DNA from: Cantharellus purpuraceus
Taxonomy: Eukaryota; Basidiomycota; Agaricomycetes; Cantharellales; Hydnaceae
NCBI GenBank assembly: GCA_025174535.1
Contig: JALBUN010000010.1
Span: forward strand, 1,984,001-2,048,000
Direction of reading: 5' to 3'
DNA: 64,000 nucleotides
The notes below the pieces were generated by a model. The model searched no databases. It was not told the origin of the DNA and saw only the letters and a list, made by a program, of their open reading frames with translations. Numbering within the stretch: the stretch's first letter is position 1; each line of letters opens with the position of its first letter. Of this stretch, positions 1 to 12,270 are shown piece after piece. The position numbers and the translations under genes are program-made.

Positions 1-2274
1 CGCCAGGACCCGACCAATGTATGTTATGGACATGTTGATACTGTAAAATCCGGGACTCACCTCTTGAAAAGGGTCGTAATGGCCGCTTGTGCTTTTCCAG
101 ATCCCGCTCAAGTGTCTTATGACCTCTTACTCTCGTATGTGATCTCCAAATAACATGATGATATCAAGCTGATCCCGGAAGCACAGTCGAATCCTGTCAA
201 CCCTCGACCTTTACGGTCAGTCTGATAACACGAGTGGAAGCGTAGCCTGACTGGCTTTGCCTACGCTCAGTCGAATCCGATTATACCCTTGTCTTCCTCG
301 CAGCAGGCGGCCGACATACCCCAGCTTGGAATTGGGTTTGGAAGGTTTATCGCAGCCAATTAAGTCGAAAATACCGCAAGAATCTGAAGAGATTGGTTTG
401 TTTTCCCTCCCTACTTATGTTTATGTGGATATTGTCTGACACTTGAGTACCAACCAGTATGTTGTACACCCCTCCTTCTTCTCGAAAAGTGAGCCCTAGC
501 ACCATCCAACCCGCCTTACATGGTTCTGACAAGTGGAAAAGTGCTTTTATCGCTGGCTGGCGCAGTGATCAGGTACTCCTCGTCTATTGAGCGATGAATA
601 CCACTTATAAAGGGATATATCTTAGTCCCAAGTTCTATCAGAAAATCCAGTATTGCAGCACCCTCTCCGAATTGGCACGCCATGTTCCATTGACTCAAAT
701 AGATATTCCCCCCGCAATTTACCAGTTAGTCGTGTTCTTTTGGCTGCGTTTGTTTGCTATTCACCACTCCGTACTCTAGCGAAAACCTCAAGCACGAGAT
801 GGGGGTTACCCTTCCCATCCATCCACTAACGTCCCATTTCGGTGTACCCCTTGATGAGTTAATGGGTGCTTATGGCGAAAAGGGTGGCGTTCCTCGTGTG
901 GTTCGAGACTGTGTAATGTACCTGCGTGGAACCGGTAAGGTCTTCATAGAATCGTAAGGTATGCCACCTTCTGATCTGCTCATGATAGGGATGGAAGATG
1001 TTGGGCTTTTTCGACGATCACCCAACTCAGTCACACTTAACCAAGTACAGGCTGCCTATGACCGAGGTGGAGACATTCACAAACGTGATTTATATGATTG
1101 TACTAATTCACCTGGTGTAGGACATCCTGTTAGTCTTGAAACATACGGTGATGTGCACGTTGCTGCGGTCCTTCTCAAGAAGTTCTTTCGTGACCTTCCT
1201 ACACCTATCTTCCCCGAAGAGTCATACACAGCTATTCGCCGCTGTCCTCCGCCTTCTGACGAAGATGGGGACTTGACATGTATTTCGCATATTCGAGAGT
1301 ACATTTTACCAGGCTTAGGTAGCTACTCCGCTGTCATCTTACTGAGCTATGTTCTGCGTGCGTACACTATTGACATTGTAGACTGATTTATCGACAGCTG
1401 AATGCGTTTTGTGCTTGTAGATCTTCTTCATGATGTGTCCCTCCGATCCAGTGTTAACAGGATGGACGCGCACAACTTGGCAGTTGTATTTGCGCCCAAT
1501 CTAGTCAAATCCACAAATCCAATGCGCGATGTACAAATGTGTGCCATCCCTGGTGGACCATCTATGGACTCCAACGCTGCACCATCCCCACCAAAAGAAA
1601 CGAAAACTACTCTAGGGATGGTCATCAAGTGTTGCATCGAGCGATACTTTGAGGTATTTGATGAGGTGCAGGATCGGACCGAAGCTGTTCCTCCATCAAA
1701 CGCCGCCTTGGCACAAACTTCACGTCGTTACAATGATGACCTAGGTGACTTGCTGCAAAACGACGATGGAATGGATGACGTGATGCTCGTCATGCCGGAT
1801 GAATCCTCTGTTGAGCCCCATCCTTCTCTGGCACAACCCTCCCGATTGCCACCTAGCGCGTGGGGCTTACAGAACGTGAACGCCGCTCATCACTTGCCAT
1901 ATCAGCCACGGCAATCACGTCACCAACGGATCGCATCTGGTGGCGGGACATCTTACCATGGCGTTGCTGCATCACCTATCCAGTCTCCGTCATCGATAGG
2001 TCCAGGTGTGCGTTCCATGGCGACTGGTGGGACACCAGCCCCATTCCCATCAGTGAGCAAGTCGCGGTCTGTCATTAGCGTGGAGAACGACTCTGGGCCT
2101 TTAACAGCAGCTGGGACACGGAGAGGGAGCATTCGACTGGGGACAGGGACATCTAAAGGTACGGTGGGGAAAAGTGCGGGCGCAGCGGTCGAAGCTCTCG
2201 GGATTACTGCTTCGGGATTCTTTGCACCGCCTGCGGCAGCTACCAAATCGCAGGACGGAAATAGTGTAGTCTGA
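1..2274 (+). CDS. Sec14/CRAL-TRIO plus RhoGAP domain protein (ARHGAP1-like), 5' partial
   Basis: The protein should bind lipid through the CRAL-TRIO part and stimulate GTP hydrolysis on a Rho/Cdc42-type GTPase, as ARHGAP1 does. Reading begins in frame at base 1. Later exons are 271-395, 458-488, 542-572, 626-724, 780-934, 989-1357 and 1421-2274, with introns of 53-63 bp and matching phases. One junction (about 140-270) I could not place. CRAL-TRIO hallmarks are AFPDP near 100, RKYRKNLKRL across 366-395 and VVHPSFFSK at 461-487. The RhoGAP arginine finger is in GLFRRS near 1005, followed by LKKFFRDLPTP and NLAVVFAPNLV. The last 200 or so residues are Ser/Pro/Gly-rich, probably disordered. The gene looks intact from base 1 onward. 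The family call is firm; the exact GTPase is not known. Confidence 0.88.
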
Positions 2275-3772
2275 CTGTAATTCGAGTCATGTGGATGGAA
2301 ATTGGCTACGATGTGTTTGTCATGTTATCTATTTGCTAGAAACTGCTGTGCTGATTGTACATAAAGATTTATTTTGCCGGTCTTGTATAATCTAGTTGTC
2401 CATGCTTTATGGAGCACTCACTGTCATCATTGACCCAGAGAGTGATTCAAGTAGACGGCCCTCTCGGCGCTGGACGCATGATTAAGTTAATTACGGCTCC
2501 TCAACCTTGTTTCTGCAGGACTCTGAACTCTATTCTGTCACCCCCCCGCCCTCTTGCTCTGCCATACGAAGTCTGTGTTCACAAACGCTGCCTCCCCGAA
2601 GGCTATGCCAGAACTTGTCACTCGCAGGCATACCGCTCGTAGTTTACCAGACTCCTCAATTACATTGGTGGGGCGAAGTGCCGCCCCAGCTTGTTAACCA
2701 TTGCCGTGGTGCTTCTGCCCCTTGTGCTGTGTTGAGGAGGGAGAAGCAAACCTGTACTCATCATATTTTGGCATGCAGATCGTGGAACAAGCTTGCATAC
2801 CCCCTGCGATGCTTGAACTCTCATCGCACCTTCAATAATGACCCACCTACTGTGACTCAACGTTACACTCCTGGCAGTAGATATCGCGCACACGATGCAC
2901 TAGACAGAGAATTTCGTCGGTCAGCGATTTCGTTGCAAAACGGTTGTGGAAATGCTTATAAGTTTTCAGCCAATGTGTTCATGAAACGTTTGATTGTGAC
3001 TCTGTGGAAGGCTGCCGTGGTAACGTCAATGTGATAATCAAGATATCTAACTCCTGTAAGAACGTGAAACCGAGAAAACAATTTATACGTAGCTCGCCGA
3101 CGCGAAAACTCGTCCTTCGTATGTGTCACATCTACACTTCCAGGGTAATGTTCTACTAAGGCATTCTATGGCCTGGTGCTCTCAAAGTTGGGTCGAGATC
3201 TCAACTAGCTCCGACTCATCTGCAAATCAATAATCCACTCTAAGAATGACCTTAGCTGTGGCTATTCAGACGGTCTGTATCTACTCTCCTCCCCTCTACC
3301 TTTGCTATCGTTGAAACCCATCTAGATTCACATTTAAATCTCATCAACAAAGATAGTTCCACTTGAACGTTAAACCTGGAAATGTCGCGGTCGGCTCAGA
3401 CGAACGGAATGGGAACCCTTTTATATTCACGTTCGGTTTGCAACTTCGGATCCTGCCAAGTTATGGAATGGGCGGTGCCTGACGCGTTCAAACATGTTTC
3501 AAGTCAAACGTCGGATACACGTGAGTAGCAATCAGCCCGATCGAGTTCCCAAAACAGCGATACTTTGGAAATAAATCCGCTGCAGTTCGAATAATGGAGG
3601 GGCTTGCATGCAACAGCCTGTAAGACAAAAAGCGTCCACAAACAGGTTCGCCATTTCCTCGCATGTAGTAAGTGCTTTACTGCAAACTCTCGCTCAGAGT
3701 TTTTTGACATTCCAAGTGTCATGAAACAAAGCATCTCACACCCGATATGGATGTTTACACATGCGGTCCGGA

Positions 3773-4030
3773 TGTGTGAATAGAAGCGATCAGCGCTCAT
3801 GGACGCTGGGTAGAGATTTATTCCACATGCTACATTCGTCCGCGCCAGTGGTCTCGGTGTTTATCGACGCCAGGATTCCTCCGTATATAAGTTTCGCTAA
3901 CGAATGATAGATTTTTGATATGGGTTATGGTAAAGCGCGGGAATTTGAGTCAAATTATGAATTAAGACTGATTCGTTGGAAAACGGTCTAGGTACCAGCA
4001 GGGAAAATGAAGGCACGCGCGGTAGCATGG
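3773..4030 (+). repeat. Diverged upstream copy of the aldo/keto reductase promoter region
   Basis: Blocks such as GAATTTGAGTCAAAT, GACTGATTCG and AGCAGGGAA occur in the same order as at 4897-5095, just upstream of the reductase start. Similarity is patchy, so the duplication is old. No reductase coding sequence follows this copy. Confidence 0.6.
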
Positions 4031-4896
4031 GGCGTTGGTCAAATTGTCGAGGAGTATTGTCGAATGTCAGGGACCGGGTTGGCGGCCATTATTAAGACCT
4101 AGGCTTGAGGTCTATAAAGATCACTCGAACGTGAGGTGGTGAGCGCTAATGCAGTGGTAATGATCGGCAGCAATGGGGGCCAATCAGTGGTATACTGGGA
4201 AAAACAGGAAATCAGTGTTTCAGCATACATTTATGCGCCCGCCTGCGTCCCATTTCACTATGGTCGGTCGGGATCACTGCTCTACGGTGCTATCAGTATT
4301 ATCCAGGACTGCTCTCTCTACAACAAACTGCGGCATGCCTTTTGGGTATTGGGAACGTGTCCGACATGTTCGATTCGCATTCGACGATAAAATTTCTAGC
4401 TGTACTCATAAGAGCAATAACTTGTATTCTTGATGCCGCTTTCATCGGTGAGCCTCGAATTAGCCATGATCACGACTAATATCGATGAGTGACCGTCTGT
4501 GGCCTTAGCCGTATGGGGCTCGGTGTTAGCATGACTGTTAGCAAGGGTTCTCTCGGGGTTACGACAGGAAAGGACTCAAAGGCTCACGACGGGCAACAAT
4601 CAATCGCCTATAAGCAAGCAGCCAAAGATGCCTTCGTGTATTGATTCCAACGCTTCAATCACAGCCACATGAATCCGTCACCGTGAAATGCCAAGAAAAT
4701 GAGATGCTCATGAGGTATCCGTACACTTCGTCGCATCACCATTCCCCTAGTTGCAAGTGGCTCTACTCTTTGCTCACTTACCTTAATGTCAGTATTTATC
4801 ACGGCTGCAGTTCATCACAGTTTGGGCTTCTTCTCTCGCATATAATAAATACTTTGTAAAACCCGTGCTCTGACATCTCGAACGGCCACGCGAATC

Positions 4897-5095
4897 CGCG
4901 AACAGAAGTGATCAGCATGAATGCTGGGTAAATATTTCCTCTCACATTCTATATTCGGCCATAATTTAGCAGTTCGCTAAGCTTTTTTGATTTTAGTTAT
5001 GTGATCAAGCGTAGGAATTTGAGTCAAATCTAGGAAGACTGATTCGCGGAAACGGTTTAGTAGCAGGGAAGATGGAGGCACACGCGGAGTCACTG
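4897..5095 (+). repeat. Promoter-proximal copy of the duplicated upstream block
   Basis: This is the partner of 3773-4030, with the same ordered blocks (GTGATCAGCATGA, GAATTTGAGTCAAAT, GACTGATTCG). It sits directly before the TATA-like sequence of the reductase gene. Confidence 0.6.
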
Positions 5096-5102
5096 AGACA
5101 CG

Positions 5103-5110
5103 TATAAATA
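5103..5110 (+). promoter_or_regulatory. TATA-like box of the aldo/keto reductase gene
   Basis: TATAAATA lies 28-35 bp before the chosen ATG at 5138, so the 5' leader would be very short if it is used. Confidence 0.45.
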
Positions 5111-5137
5111 CTTCCGGTGCTGTACTTGCAAGTACGT

Positions 5138-6417
5138 ATGGCTACTTCCCTGAAGATCACATCTACCATCAGGCTAGCTTCAGGTAGGGACACTCACCTT
5201 GCCATATAAGATGATAACGCCTTTCCTGATGAAGAGCAGGCCATGGAATGCCTATGGTAGGCCTGGGTGTATACCAGAATTATGCCGCCAAAGACTCTTG
5301 CCTCGAAGCCTTCGGAGTGGGATACCGGTGTGTCTCCAATATCACGCAAGCATCGAGGTCGCTGACGCCTTGACGCAACAAGCCATGTTGACACCGCCCA
5401 AGTGTATAAGAACGAGTCGCACGTTGGGGCTGCGGTGCGTGAGAGCGGGCTGAAAAGAGAGGACGTATTCGTGAGTGAGTGCATGGCTAATACTTTAACT
5501 TTTTTCCCCGGCGCGTTCTCAAACCAAGAGTGCAATCAGCGACAAAGTGCGTTAGCCGGACGCATGGCTACGAGAGCACCTTGAAGGGTGTCGACACGTC
5601 CCTCGATCAACTTGGCTTCAGTATGGATCCCGTCATGCCTTTAATTTTGGCTGCGGCTCACTCCAGAAAAACGTTTAGCTTATGTCGACCTATTTCTGAT
5701 CCATGACCCTTACTCGGGTACAGAAAAGCGACTTGCTACTTATCGTGCTTTGCTGGAAGCCAAACGTGCCGGAAAGATTCGAGATATCGGTGTGTCTAAC
5801 TAGTACGCTTCACCCATACCCACCAGCACTGGTTCCTTACTGGGCTGGTAGCGGAGTGCATCACCTTGAAGAACTGAAAGCGGCCGGTTTCGACATGCCA
5901 GCAGTGAATCAAATCGAGGTAAAAGCCTTTCCCAGGCGTCTTCTGTCATTTGAGCTTATTAGTCGTTAGCTGCACCCATTTTGTCAGCAGGTCCCGATTG
6001 TGGAGTACTGTCGCTTGCATTCTATTGTCGTCCAGGCATACACCCCACTTGTACGCGGTCACCAGATGGATCATCCAGTTCTACGTGCTGTAGCGGAGCG
6101 AGTAAGCACGTTTGTACCCACTGGCACTGAGAACCTTGCTGAATTCAAGGTCCAGCATAACCGTGATGTGGCACAGATTCTAGTGCGGTGGAGTCTTCAG
6201 AAAGGGTGCGTGACAACCTCACAATGTGCTTTTGCTACGTTCACATGATTTCGTTTAAAGTTTTGTGCCACTCCCTAAATCCACCCAACCTGTGCGTATC
6301 GCCTCAAACGTGAATGTGTTCGATTTCGAACTTTCTGCGGGTGATATGGAGGAGTTAGATCGGCTTGATCGTGGTCAAGATGGCGCTGTGACCTGGAATC
6401 CCGTGAATGCTCCATGA
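5138..6417 (+). CDS. Aldo/keto reductase, nine exons
   Basis: An NAD(P)H-dependent carbonyl reductase of the AKR superfamily, probably cytosolic. Exons are 5138-5183, 5240-5327, 5383-5474, 5540-5620, 5679-5802, 5852-5918, 5970-6101, 6150-6205 and 6261-6417. They join in phase to 280 residues, the normal length for the smaller AKRs. All four catalytic residues are present: Asp and Tyr in [11 protein letters not shown], Lys in VFVTTK and His in LFLIHDP. The cofactor-binding end is also there (FVPLPKST). The start exon is chosen because it leads in frame into [12 protein letters not shown], the usual AKR first strand. Long open frames inside the locus stop early only because they read into introns, so the gene appears intact. 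The substrate cannot be told from sequence. Confidence 0.9.
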
Positions 6418-6551
6418 TGGAAGGTTGGTCGTACGGTTCGTTTGAAACTGATGAACATCAACCGGGACATTAGTCTCAGGCCACAGAAGAGGGCAGCATG
6501 TATATGATCTTATGACATTAAATTCCATTATATTAGACATGACTCATGTGC

Positions 6552-7646
6552 CTAATTTATGCCTCGAAGCACCTGCCTCGCCGCTTTGGCAGGGGCTGCT
6601 TTGGCATGGGCCGCTGCTACAGGTGAAGCCTTCGCTGGGCTGGCCTTAGCAGGCGCGGCTTTGGCGGGAGCCGCTGCTACAGGGGAAGCTCCAGCAGGGG
6701 GTGCTGGAGTTACAGGGGAAGCTACAGGGGAAGCTCCGGCTGGGAGTGCTGGGGCCGCAGGGGAAGCTCCGGCTGGGGGTGCTGGGGCCGCAGGGGAAGC
6801 TCCGGCTGGGGGTGCTGGGGCCACAGGAGAAGCTCCGGCTGGGGGTGCTGGGGCCGCAGGGGAAGCTCCGGCTGGGAGTGCTGGGGCCGCAGGGGAAGCT
6901 CCGGCTGGGGGTGCTGGGGCTACAGGGGAAACTCCAGCCGGGGGTGCTTGAGCTGCTTTGCCTGGTAGAGGGAGGGAGCCGGCCTTCTTGGGTTTACTGG
7001 GACCTGCCTTGGGTGGAGGGAGTGTGTTGGCTTTCTTAGGAGCTGGAGGGATCCCTAACTCTTGAGGAGACAACTTTCTCCAGGGCATCTGTTGGAGTTT
7101 CAACAGTAGATCGTTTTCGGAAAGCGGGGTGGTCAGGGATATTGTGACATGACCAGGTGGGCGACCACCCAGTCCTCCGTCCGCAGTCACGAGAAAGCCA
7201 TTCTTCTGAACGTCTTCTGGGCTTATGCTATACAGCATAGATGTCAGCAAATCATCAGGTCTCAACGCTACCCCGAACTCACGTCCACACATTTTTAGCG
7301 ACACTAGTTCCAGCAGCGGCGCGGGCACCGGCGAGAGCATCGGACGTTGACAGACTGGGACCAGGTAACAGCTAGCTTGAGCAAAAGGTGATGTGCACTG
7401 TAGACAGACAACCCACCCCTTGGGTAGATTCCCAGTAGAAGGAGCAAATTTCCCATTTACTAGATTCCCAAAGTCTGCGGCCCGGATCTTAGTCACTGCA
7501 ACTTGGGTGTTTCCTAGGCGAAATAATTTGGGGGGGAGGGGTTTCGAGGCCGGATTCGAAGCGGGAGGAAGAGGTGGGACTGGTGCGGCCACAACAGCCA
7601 GGGCCCAGATGGAAAAGAATATCAAAAAGATCTGTTTGGAAAACAT
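6552..7646 (-). CDS. Secreted Pro/Ala-rich repeat protein, function unknown
   Basis: A single open frame of 364 residues. The N-terminus is a clear signal peptide (hydrophobic stretch ending AVVAAP). A middle part of about 160 residues follows (containing CLQCTSPFAQASC and GGRPPGHVTISL) that I do not recognise. The C-terminal third is tandem 11-residue units of the type PAGASPAAPAP, then Ala/Lys-rich repeats. Likely a cell-wall or secreted structural protein, inferred from composition only. An intron cannot be excluded. The opposite strand is also open across the repeats, but only because of the repeat's base composition. Confidence 0.7.
   Translation of the reverse strand: MFSKQIFLIFFSIWALAVVAAPVPPLPPASNPASKPLPPKLFRLGNTQVAVTKIRAADFGNLVNGKFAPSTGNLPKGWVVCLQCTSPFAQASCYLVPVCQRPMLSPVPAPLLELVSLKMCGREFGVALRPDDLLTSMLYSISPEDVQKNGFLVTADGGLGGRPPGHVTISLTTPLSENDLLLKLQQMPWRKLSPQELGIPPAPKKANTLPPPKAGPSKPKKAGSLPLPGKAAQAPPAGVSPVAPAPPAGASPAAPALPAGASPAAPAPPAGASPVAPAPPAGASPAAPAPPAGASPAAPALPAGASPVASPVTPAPPAGASPVAAAPAKAAPAKASPAKASPVAAAHAKAAPAKAARQVLRGIN
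6700..6950 (-). repeat. 33-bp tandem repeats coding 11-residue Pro/Ala units
   Basis: About seven near-identical 33-bp units, G-rich on the plus strand, encode the C-terminal repeats of the secreted protein. Units differ by single substitutions, so the array could expand or contract in frame. Confidence 0.85.
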
Positions 7647-9141
7647 TACGAAAGGCGAAGAGGATAGTAGAAAGTGCGGTCCAGCGCAGGGAGGAATAGA
7701 GCCAGTCGTGTCGGGATCCCGTTTGCATCAGTCCGCTTTTATGAGGAATGTGGCTATGTGATCAAATCGTTGAGGGCTATGCAAGAGAACATGGTACGCT
7801 CGGTTGCCTCGGTTTCCAGGTGATGATTTGCCGTAACGGGTTCTAATCCTCCGAGTCCTGACCTGCCCTGACCTGCCCTGACTCCAAGCTTGTCCTAGCT
7901 TGCACTGAGTCATTGATCTTTCCGTTCGGCTGTGGCCACTCACATCCCACGTGATATGGGCTGCAACGGAGCATCTAGATGAAAGCGGCATGATCATGAC
8001 ATCACTCTTCAACTCCAGTGGCGTAACATGTCACCGTCAAACGCAAAAAAAAAGAAAAAAAAAAAACATGTCGTACATGTCGTACACCTAACATCTACGA
8101 TAATACCGAGTACCCGAAAGGCATCGCTTTTGAGGAGACGCAGAGCTGGATGGTACTAGTAGCACTGACAGGAGCATCACGTTTTCACGTCACCGTAGAC
8201 TATCGATCAGTGGAAAAGCACTGCCATCATCACTGCACAATATAGTTAAAGCATATTGTCCCGAGACATGGTATTGGCAAACACGGCGAAGTAACCCCGC
8301 CTATATTGTAACAGCTTTTACACTGCCGGTGACTGGCCGTACACTGGCAGTATTCTCACCGCAGCAAATTCTATATTTTGTCCATCCGATGGGAGTCATT
8401 CAGTCCACACGCAGCGCACCTTCACTCTCAAGATATGGCCGAAGGTGTGGCACTGCTTGCACAAATGGCGAACTAGAGCTGAGCCTTGAGCGCACATCCC
8501 CCTCCGTCGGTCACTGCACCGAGAGCCAAGATCAACTTCTTTTAGCACAGCTTTTTGGTCCCGAAGGGTTACCCTGTTGACACAAGTGGCAAATCCGACC
8601 CCTTGCCGGATTCACATACAAAATGCTATCATTTTCCCGGGGATCGGTTCTATTCCCTTATTAATGCTGCGCTTCTCCGTACTGGTCTGGTCAGTTCCTG
8701 CGGTGGCGTCGTCACCGGATGTGGGGGGATATGCCATCACTGTAGCCGTGGTCGTCTAGGAATTGATCGTCCTCCATAGTCGCGCACCGTATGGTGCAGC
8801 TCTAGCTGAGCGCTGAGCAGTAGACACCATTGGGGCCGGGAGTGTGCAACAAGGCATGCAAATGAGCTGGGGATCGATTCTTGCGGAAATGTGTGGTCTT
8901 CCTGACCTAGAATTCTTGGACTTTAGCTTGCCTTCATGTGTGAGAGGCAGTCCTGCACTTACGCCTGATATGCCTCCGTGATCTTGGACAAGATTTTGTT
9001 CATGCACCTCATGTGAGTGATCATCTCTTTCAAAACTGTCATTAGTGTATCTATGCCCAGGGCTCGAATACAGTAGGCACGTGCAACATCAGAGACCATC
9101 TATGAGTCAAGACACCCCTCACCTCCATCTTAATACCACCA
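7647..9141. other. Intergenic region with A-rich tract; no gene recognised
   Basis: Contains a short tandem CCTGACCTGC-type repeat near 7860-7885 and an A-run with one G at 8046-8067. Weakly coding-looking frames at 8558-8985 were not identifiable. Confidence 0.5.
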
Positions 9142-11125
9142 TCAGCAAGCATATTCAACACGGCGATCCGCTCCTAACAACACCCTTTGCTCTTCCTCAG
9201 TCGTGCCGCTCACCACCAGACTCATTCGTCTAGCCCTACTGCTCCGCAATCCTCGTCTCTTAGGGTCATATACGAAACTCTGCAGAAGAATCGTAACATC
9301 AAAAAGAAGGGTTCCGCCGGAACCCAAAAGGTATCTGTGCGATTATACTAAGGTCAAACATAACGCTCACACGCGACGAGGTGTGGTGAGGACATACGGT
9401 ACGCTATCCCGTATGAACTGTCTCGCCTGCGGCTCGGGTAAATCCATCTTGGCACTGGTAAGGATCGACAAGACATAGAAAAAATTGCCCAGAAAGGCAA
9501 AGATGAAAAGGTACATCGAGAGGCCCTAATAAAATTAATCGTCAGCAAATATACAAAAAATGCATTTTTCCTGGGCAGTTGGCTCAGGAGAATGTGAGAA
9601 CCTTTACAGATCTGCGAACAAACTGCACAATGACAGTACACTGTGAACACACGCAGAGCAGACAAACACACAAGAACCACTCACGTTTTTCCATATCTGT
9701 GGCAACCGTGATGTGACATACAGAGTGGTACACGTCCACGCGGACACACGTCCAATAAGTCGCTTGATGTCCTCACTAGGAAGTAAAAGCTCTGCAACGT
9801 CGCGACTGAGTTGAACAACCGAGTCAGGTTCCGTGACAATGGATGAAGCAGTCGAATGTGTGGAAGGCAATAAGACTGAGGTGCCATCAGGTACAGTTTG
9901 AGGCATGACGCTCAACACACGCCCCTCTAGTCCTGAGCTTCGAATCCCCAAGGGGGAAGAAGATAAACCAAACAAGGCAAACACGGCCAAAAATACAATA
10001 CTGGCGCTCCTCCGAGACGCGGCCGCACTCACAGCAGACGCCGCTGACGCCCGCCGGGCGCGCGGCAAGTCCGCCGCCACCTCTGGGAGAGTAGGTGCCT
10101 CTATCGCGACCGGAGAATTGGGCATCACATTGGAGCGCGTGAGCTGCCTTCCCCTCACCCCCGGTTGTACCGTACTGCTCGAGGGGATGTCATCCAATAA
10201 CTGACTCTCTGGTCGGGACCGATGATCAATATCGTGCCCGCCGGGGCTCTCCCGAGTCCACGAGACGCGCTTACCCCTCCCACGCGCACGCCCCCCGCCC
10301 TCCGAATAACAAGAGTCTACCAACACTGAAGGCGACGACTCGGATTCTGCGTCGACCATGGATTCCTCCCTTGTATCATCACGTTCGGGGGAAACGTATC
10401 CATGGGTCTCCCAGTGACGCTCCCAAGGATCGGCAACGACACTCTCTGGAAGACCCATCAGGCTGCTGGCACGCCGGCTCCCTCGACGCCAACGGCGCTG
10501 GGAACCGCTTGCATCCACATCCGAGGTCATCGGGCCCTTAAGCCTGTGATCAAGCTCCGACGGCGCCAGTGTGATGTTAACAGCCATGGAGGGATCTACA
10601 GAATACGAAACACTCCGCGATCGAAGTGGTTGCCCGCGACGAAACGCGTGTGCTTCCAGTGGAGAGTGGGCTACAAGCGATGCACGACTCTGATGCGCCG
10701 AAGAGGACGAGGTGATGACAGAAACCGACTTTACATGGCGCGGCGCGTCATAGTGGAGATACTGCGAGACAAGACATACGTCGACGATCACAAAATAGGT
10801 GGCGAGGTAGGTCTGGAATGGCAGTTGATCGGTAAGGAGGCAGCCAATGAGGTTGGCGGTGTCGCCTGATGAGGCTCAAGGGTAAACTCGCGCAGCGTAG
10901 TCTGATTTATGAGGGTAGATTATCACACCTAGAAGCCAGTTTGCGAGAAAAGGTAATGCCAGTCCATCGACGCTCTTCCGTCTCCAGTTGACGACGATCT
11001 GCCTTGAACAACGTCAGCGAGATGATAATATCTTAGGTCGTGCTGACACACGGAAACTGGGCGCCGAGCCAGCACGCTATAGACGTATAGCCTAACAGTG
11101 TCGAAATGACCTCTTCGCGCATCAT
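9142..11125 (-). CDS. PQ-loop membrane transporter (Ypq/cystinosin-type), copy 1
   Basis: PQ-loop proteins of this kind have seven membrane helices and move basic amino acids across the vacuole or lysosome membrane. Exons, in coding order: 11052-11125, 10929-11002, 9685-10865, 9602-9622, 9398-9525 and 9334-9142. They join in phase to 556 residues. The first PQ motif is in AQFPQIVVNWRRKSVDG, the second in SRLPQIWKN followed by FVRRSVK. The third exon adds a loop of about 300 residues rich in Ser/Arg between the two halves, much longer than in yeast Ypq1. A 21-bp micro-exon codes seven residues just after the second PQ motif. Diverges from a paralog at 12271. The chosen start (ATGATG) aligns with that of the paralog. 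Intact as read; substrate is inferred from the family. Confidence 0.85.
9602..9622 (-). other. 21-bp micro-exon of PQ-loop gene copy 1
   Basis: Flanked by CAG before and GT after. Codes FVRRSVK, the part of the second PQ repeat that would otherwise be missing between WKN and GLSMYLF. The same micro-exon exists in copy 2. Confidence 0.8.
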
Positions 11126-12270
11126 CCTAGTGTCGACGTCGTCCTAAACCAACGAGAGAGGGCGCGGCATGGGCGTTTACTGCGAGTTCGAGATCCGACT
11201 TATCAGTCACGCTGACTTAGCAGCTCCTATCCAAGCAGCCACTTGCGGGATACCCAGCAGTTCACTTGAACTATTATCATTTGGGCAAATCTGCAATGCA
11301 GTGAAGAGCAAAGTCAGAAAAGTAGCAATTTCGCTTAAGTTTATATTATGCAATCGGACTTGACACGGCCCAGAGTGGCCGGCGCACCCCCAATTTGGAC
11401 AATGAACAATTGAACATTCAGGTATATTGAGCGTAAAAAACTAGGTGACCACTGATTCACTGAGCGTTCAGTGCCATGGGAAGACAGAAAGGCGAGAGCG
11501 ATGTTTGAGTATCCTGTTGGGCAGGTATGGCTAACCCTTCTTGGCCCCATGGCCAGATTGACGCGAAGATTGCATCTACCTTCAGATTGGCTTCAGGTAA
11601 GGACCCTTTGTTTTATAGGGGTAATCATGTCCCTGCTGAAGAAGGCTCCATAGTTGGTCACACTACAGATTAGATGGAGACGGGAGGAGTTGACGAAGAA
11701 CAAGGAGAGTACGTCAAATTGAGAGTCCACTTGGTTACAATTATCAGAATGTTCGGTTGCTAGTAGTTGTTAAATGTCACAAGTCTTCTATGCGTACATA
11801 GATTACCGGTAGAGCTAGTGTCTATCAAACCACACTGCCAGCGTGCTTCTTGCCACAAGTCATTATAAGTGGAATAGGGGAGGATAGGGACCAAAGTTTA
11901 ACGTTCGCCATTGACTAGACGCTAACCTTCCCCTTTGGTATTTCCGTATTAGTGGCCCTGCATCAAGGCAGTCCCTAGGCCTCCTGGTCCTGTACCTGCA
12001 GTGGGTAATCTTCTGAAAACCCTTGTACATGGGTACTTGATTATACCATGCTGAAATGAAGATAGCCGGTGACGTACTTCTAATCGCTCTGCAGGGTTTA
12101 CGTACATTCATCTGAGCGGTTATTGCCCAATGAACTCTCCGCGCTCAGCCACAAATTGTCATTGGCTTCTTATGTAAATAGGCTGCATCCCACTGACAGA
12201 TCGGATCTCAAACATGTGAAAACTCCCATGCCGTCCTTTGTCTTAGGTTCAAGACGACGCTGACGCTGGA
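11126..12270. other. Shared upstream region of the two divergent PQ-loop genes
   Basis: 1.1 kb between the two start codons, with no gene seen. It must hold both promoters. I found no long inverted repeat, so the promoters have diverged more than the coding parts. Confidence 0.55.

Larger units (their letters stand above)
2275..5137. other. Intergenic region, no gene recognised
   Basis: About 2.9 kb between the RhoGAP gene and the aldo/keto reductase. Open frames at 2507-3034 and 4136-4433 match nothing I recognise and show no clear splice structure. The right half holds two diverged copies of the reductase upstream region, listed separately. Confidence 0.5.

Noticed and set aside
2507..3034. 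175-residue ORF downstream of the RhoGAP gene
   Set aside because: Low-complexity, unrelated to any family I know; overlapping open frames in other registers are equally long.
6559..6951. Plus-strand Gly/Ala-rich ORF
   Set aside because: Antisense shadow of the repeat-coding secreted protein; no signal peptide or splice logic.
10402..10869. 155-residue plus-strand ORF
   Set aside because: Antisense to the third exon of PQ-loop copy 1.
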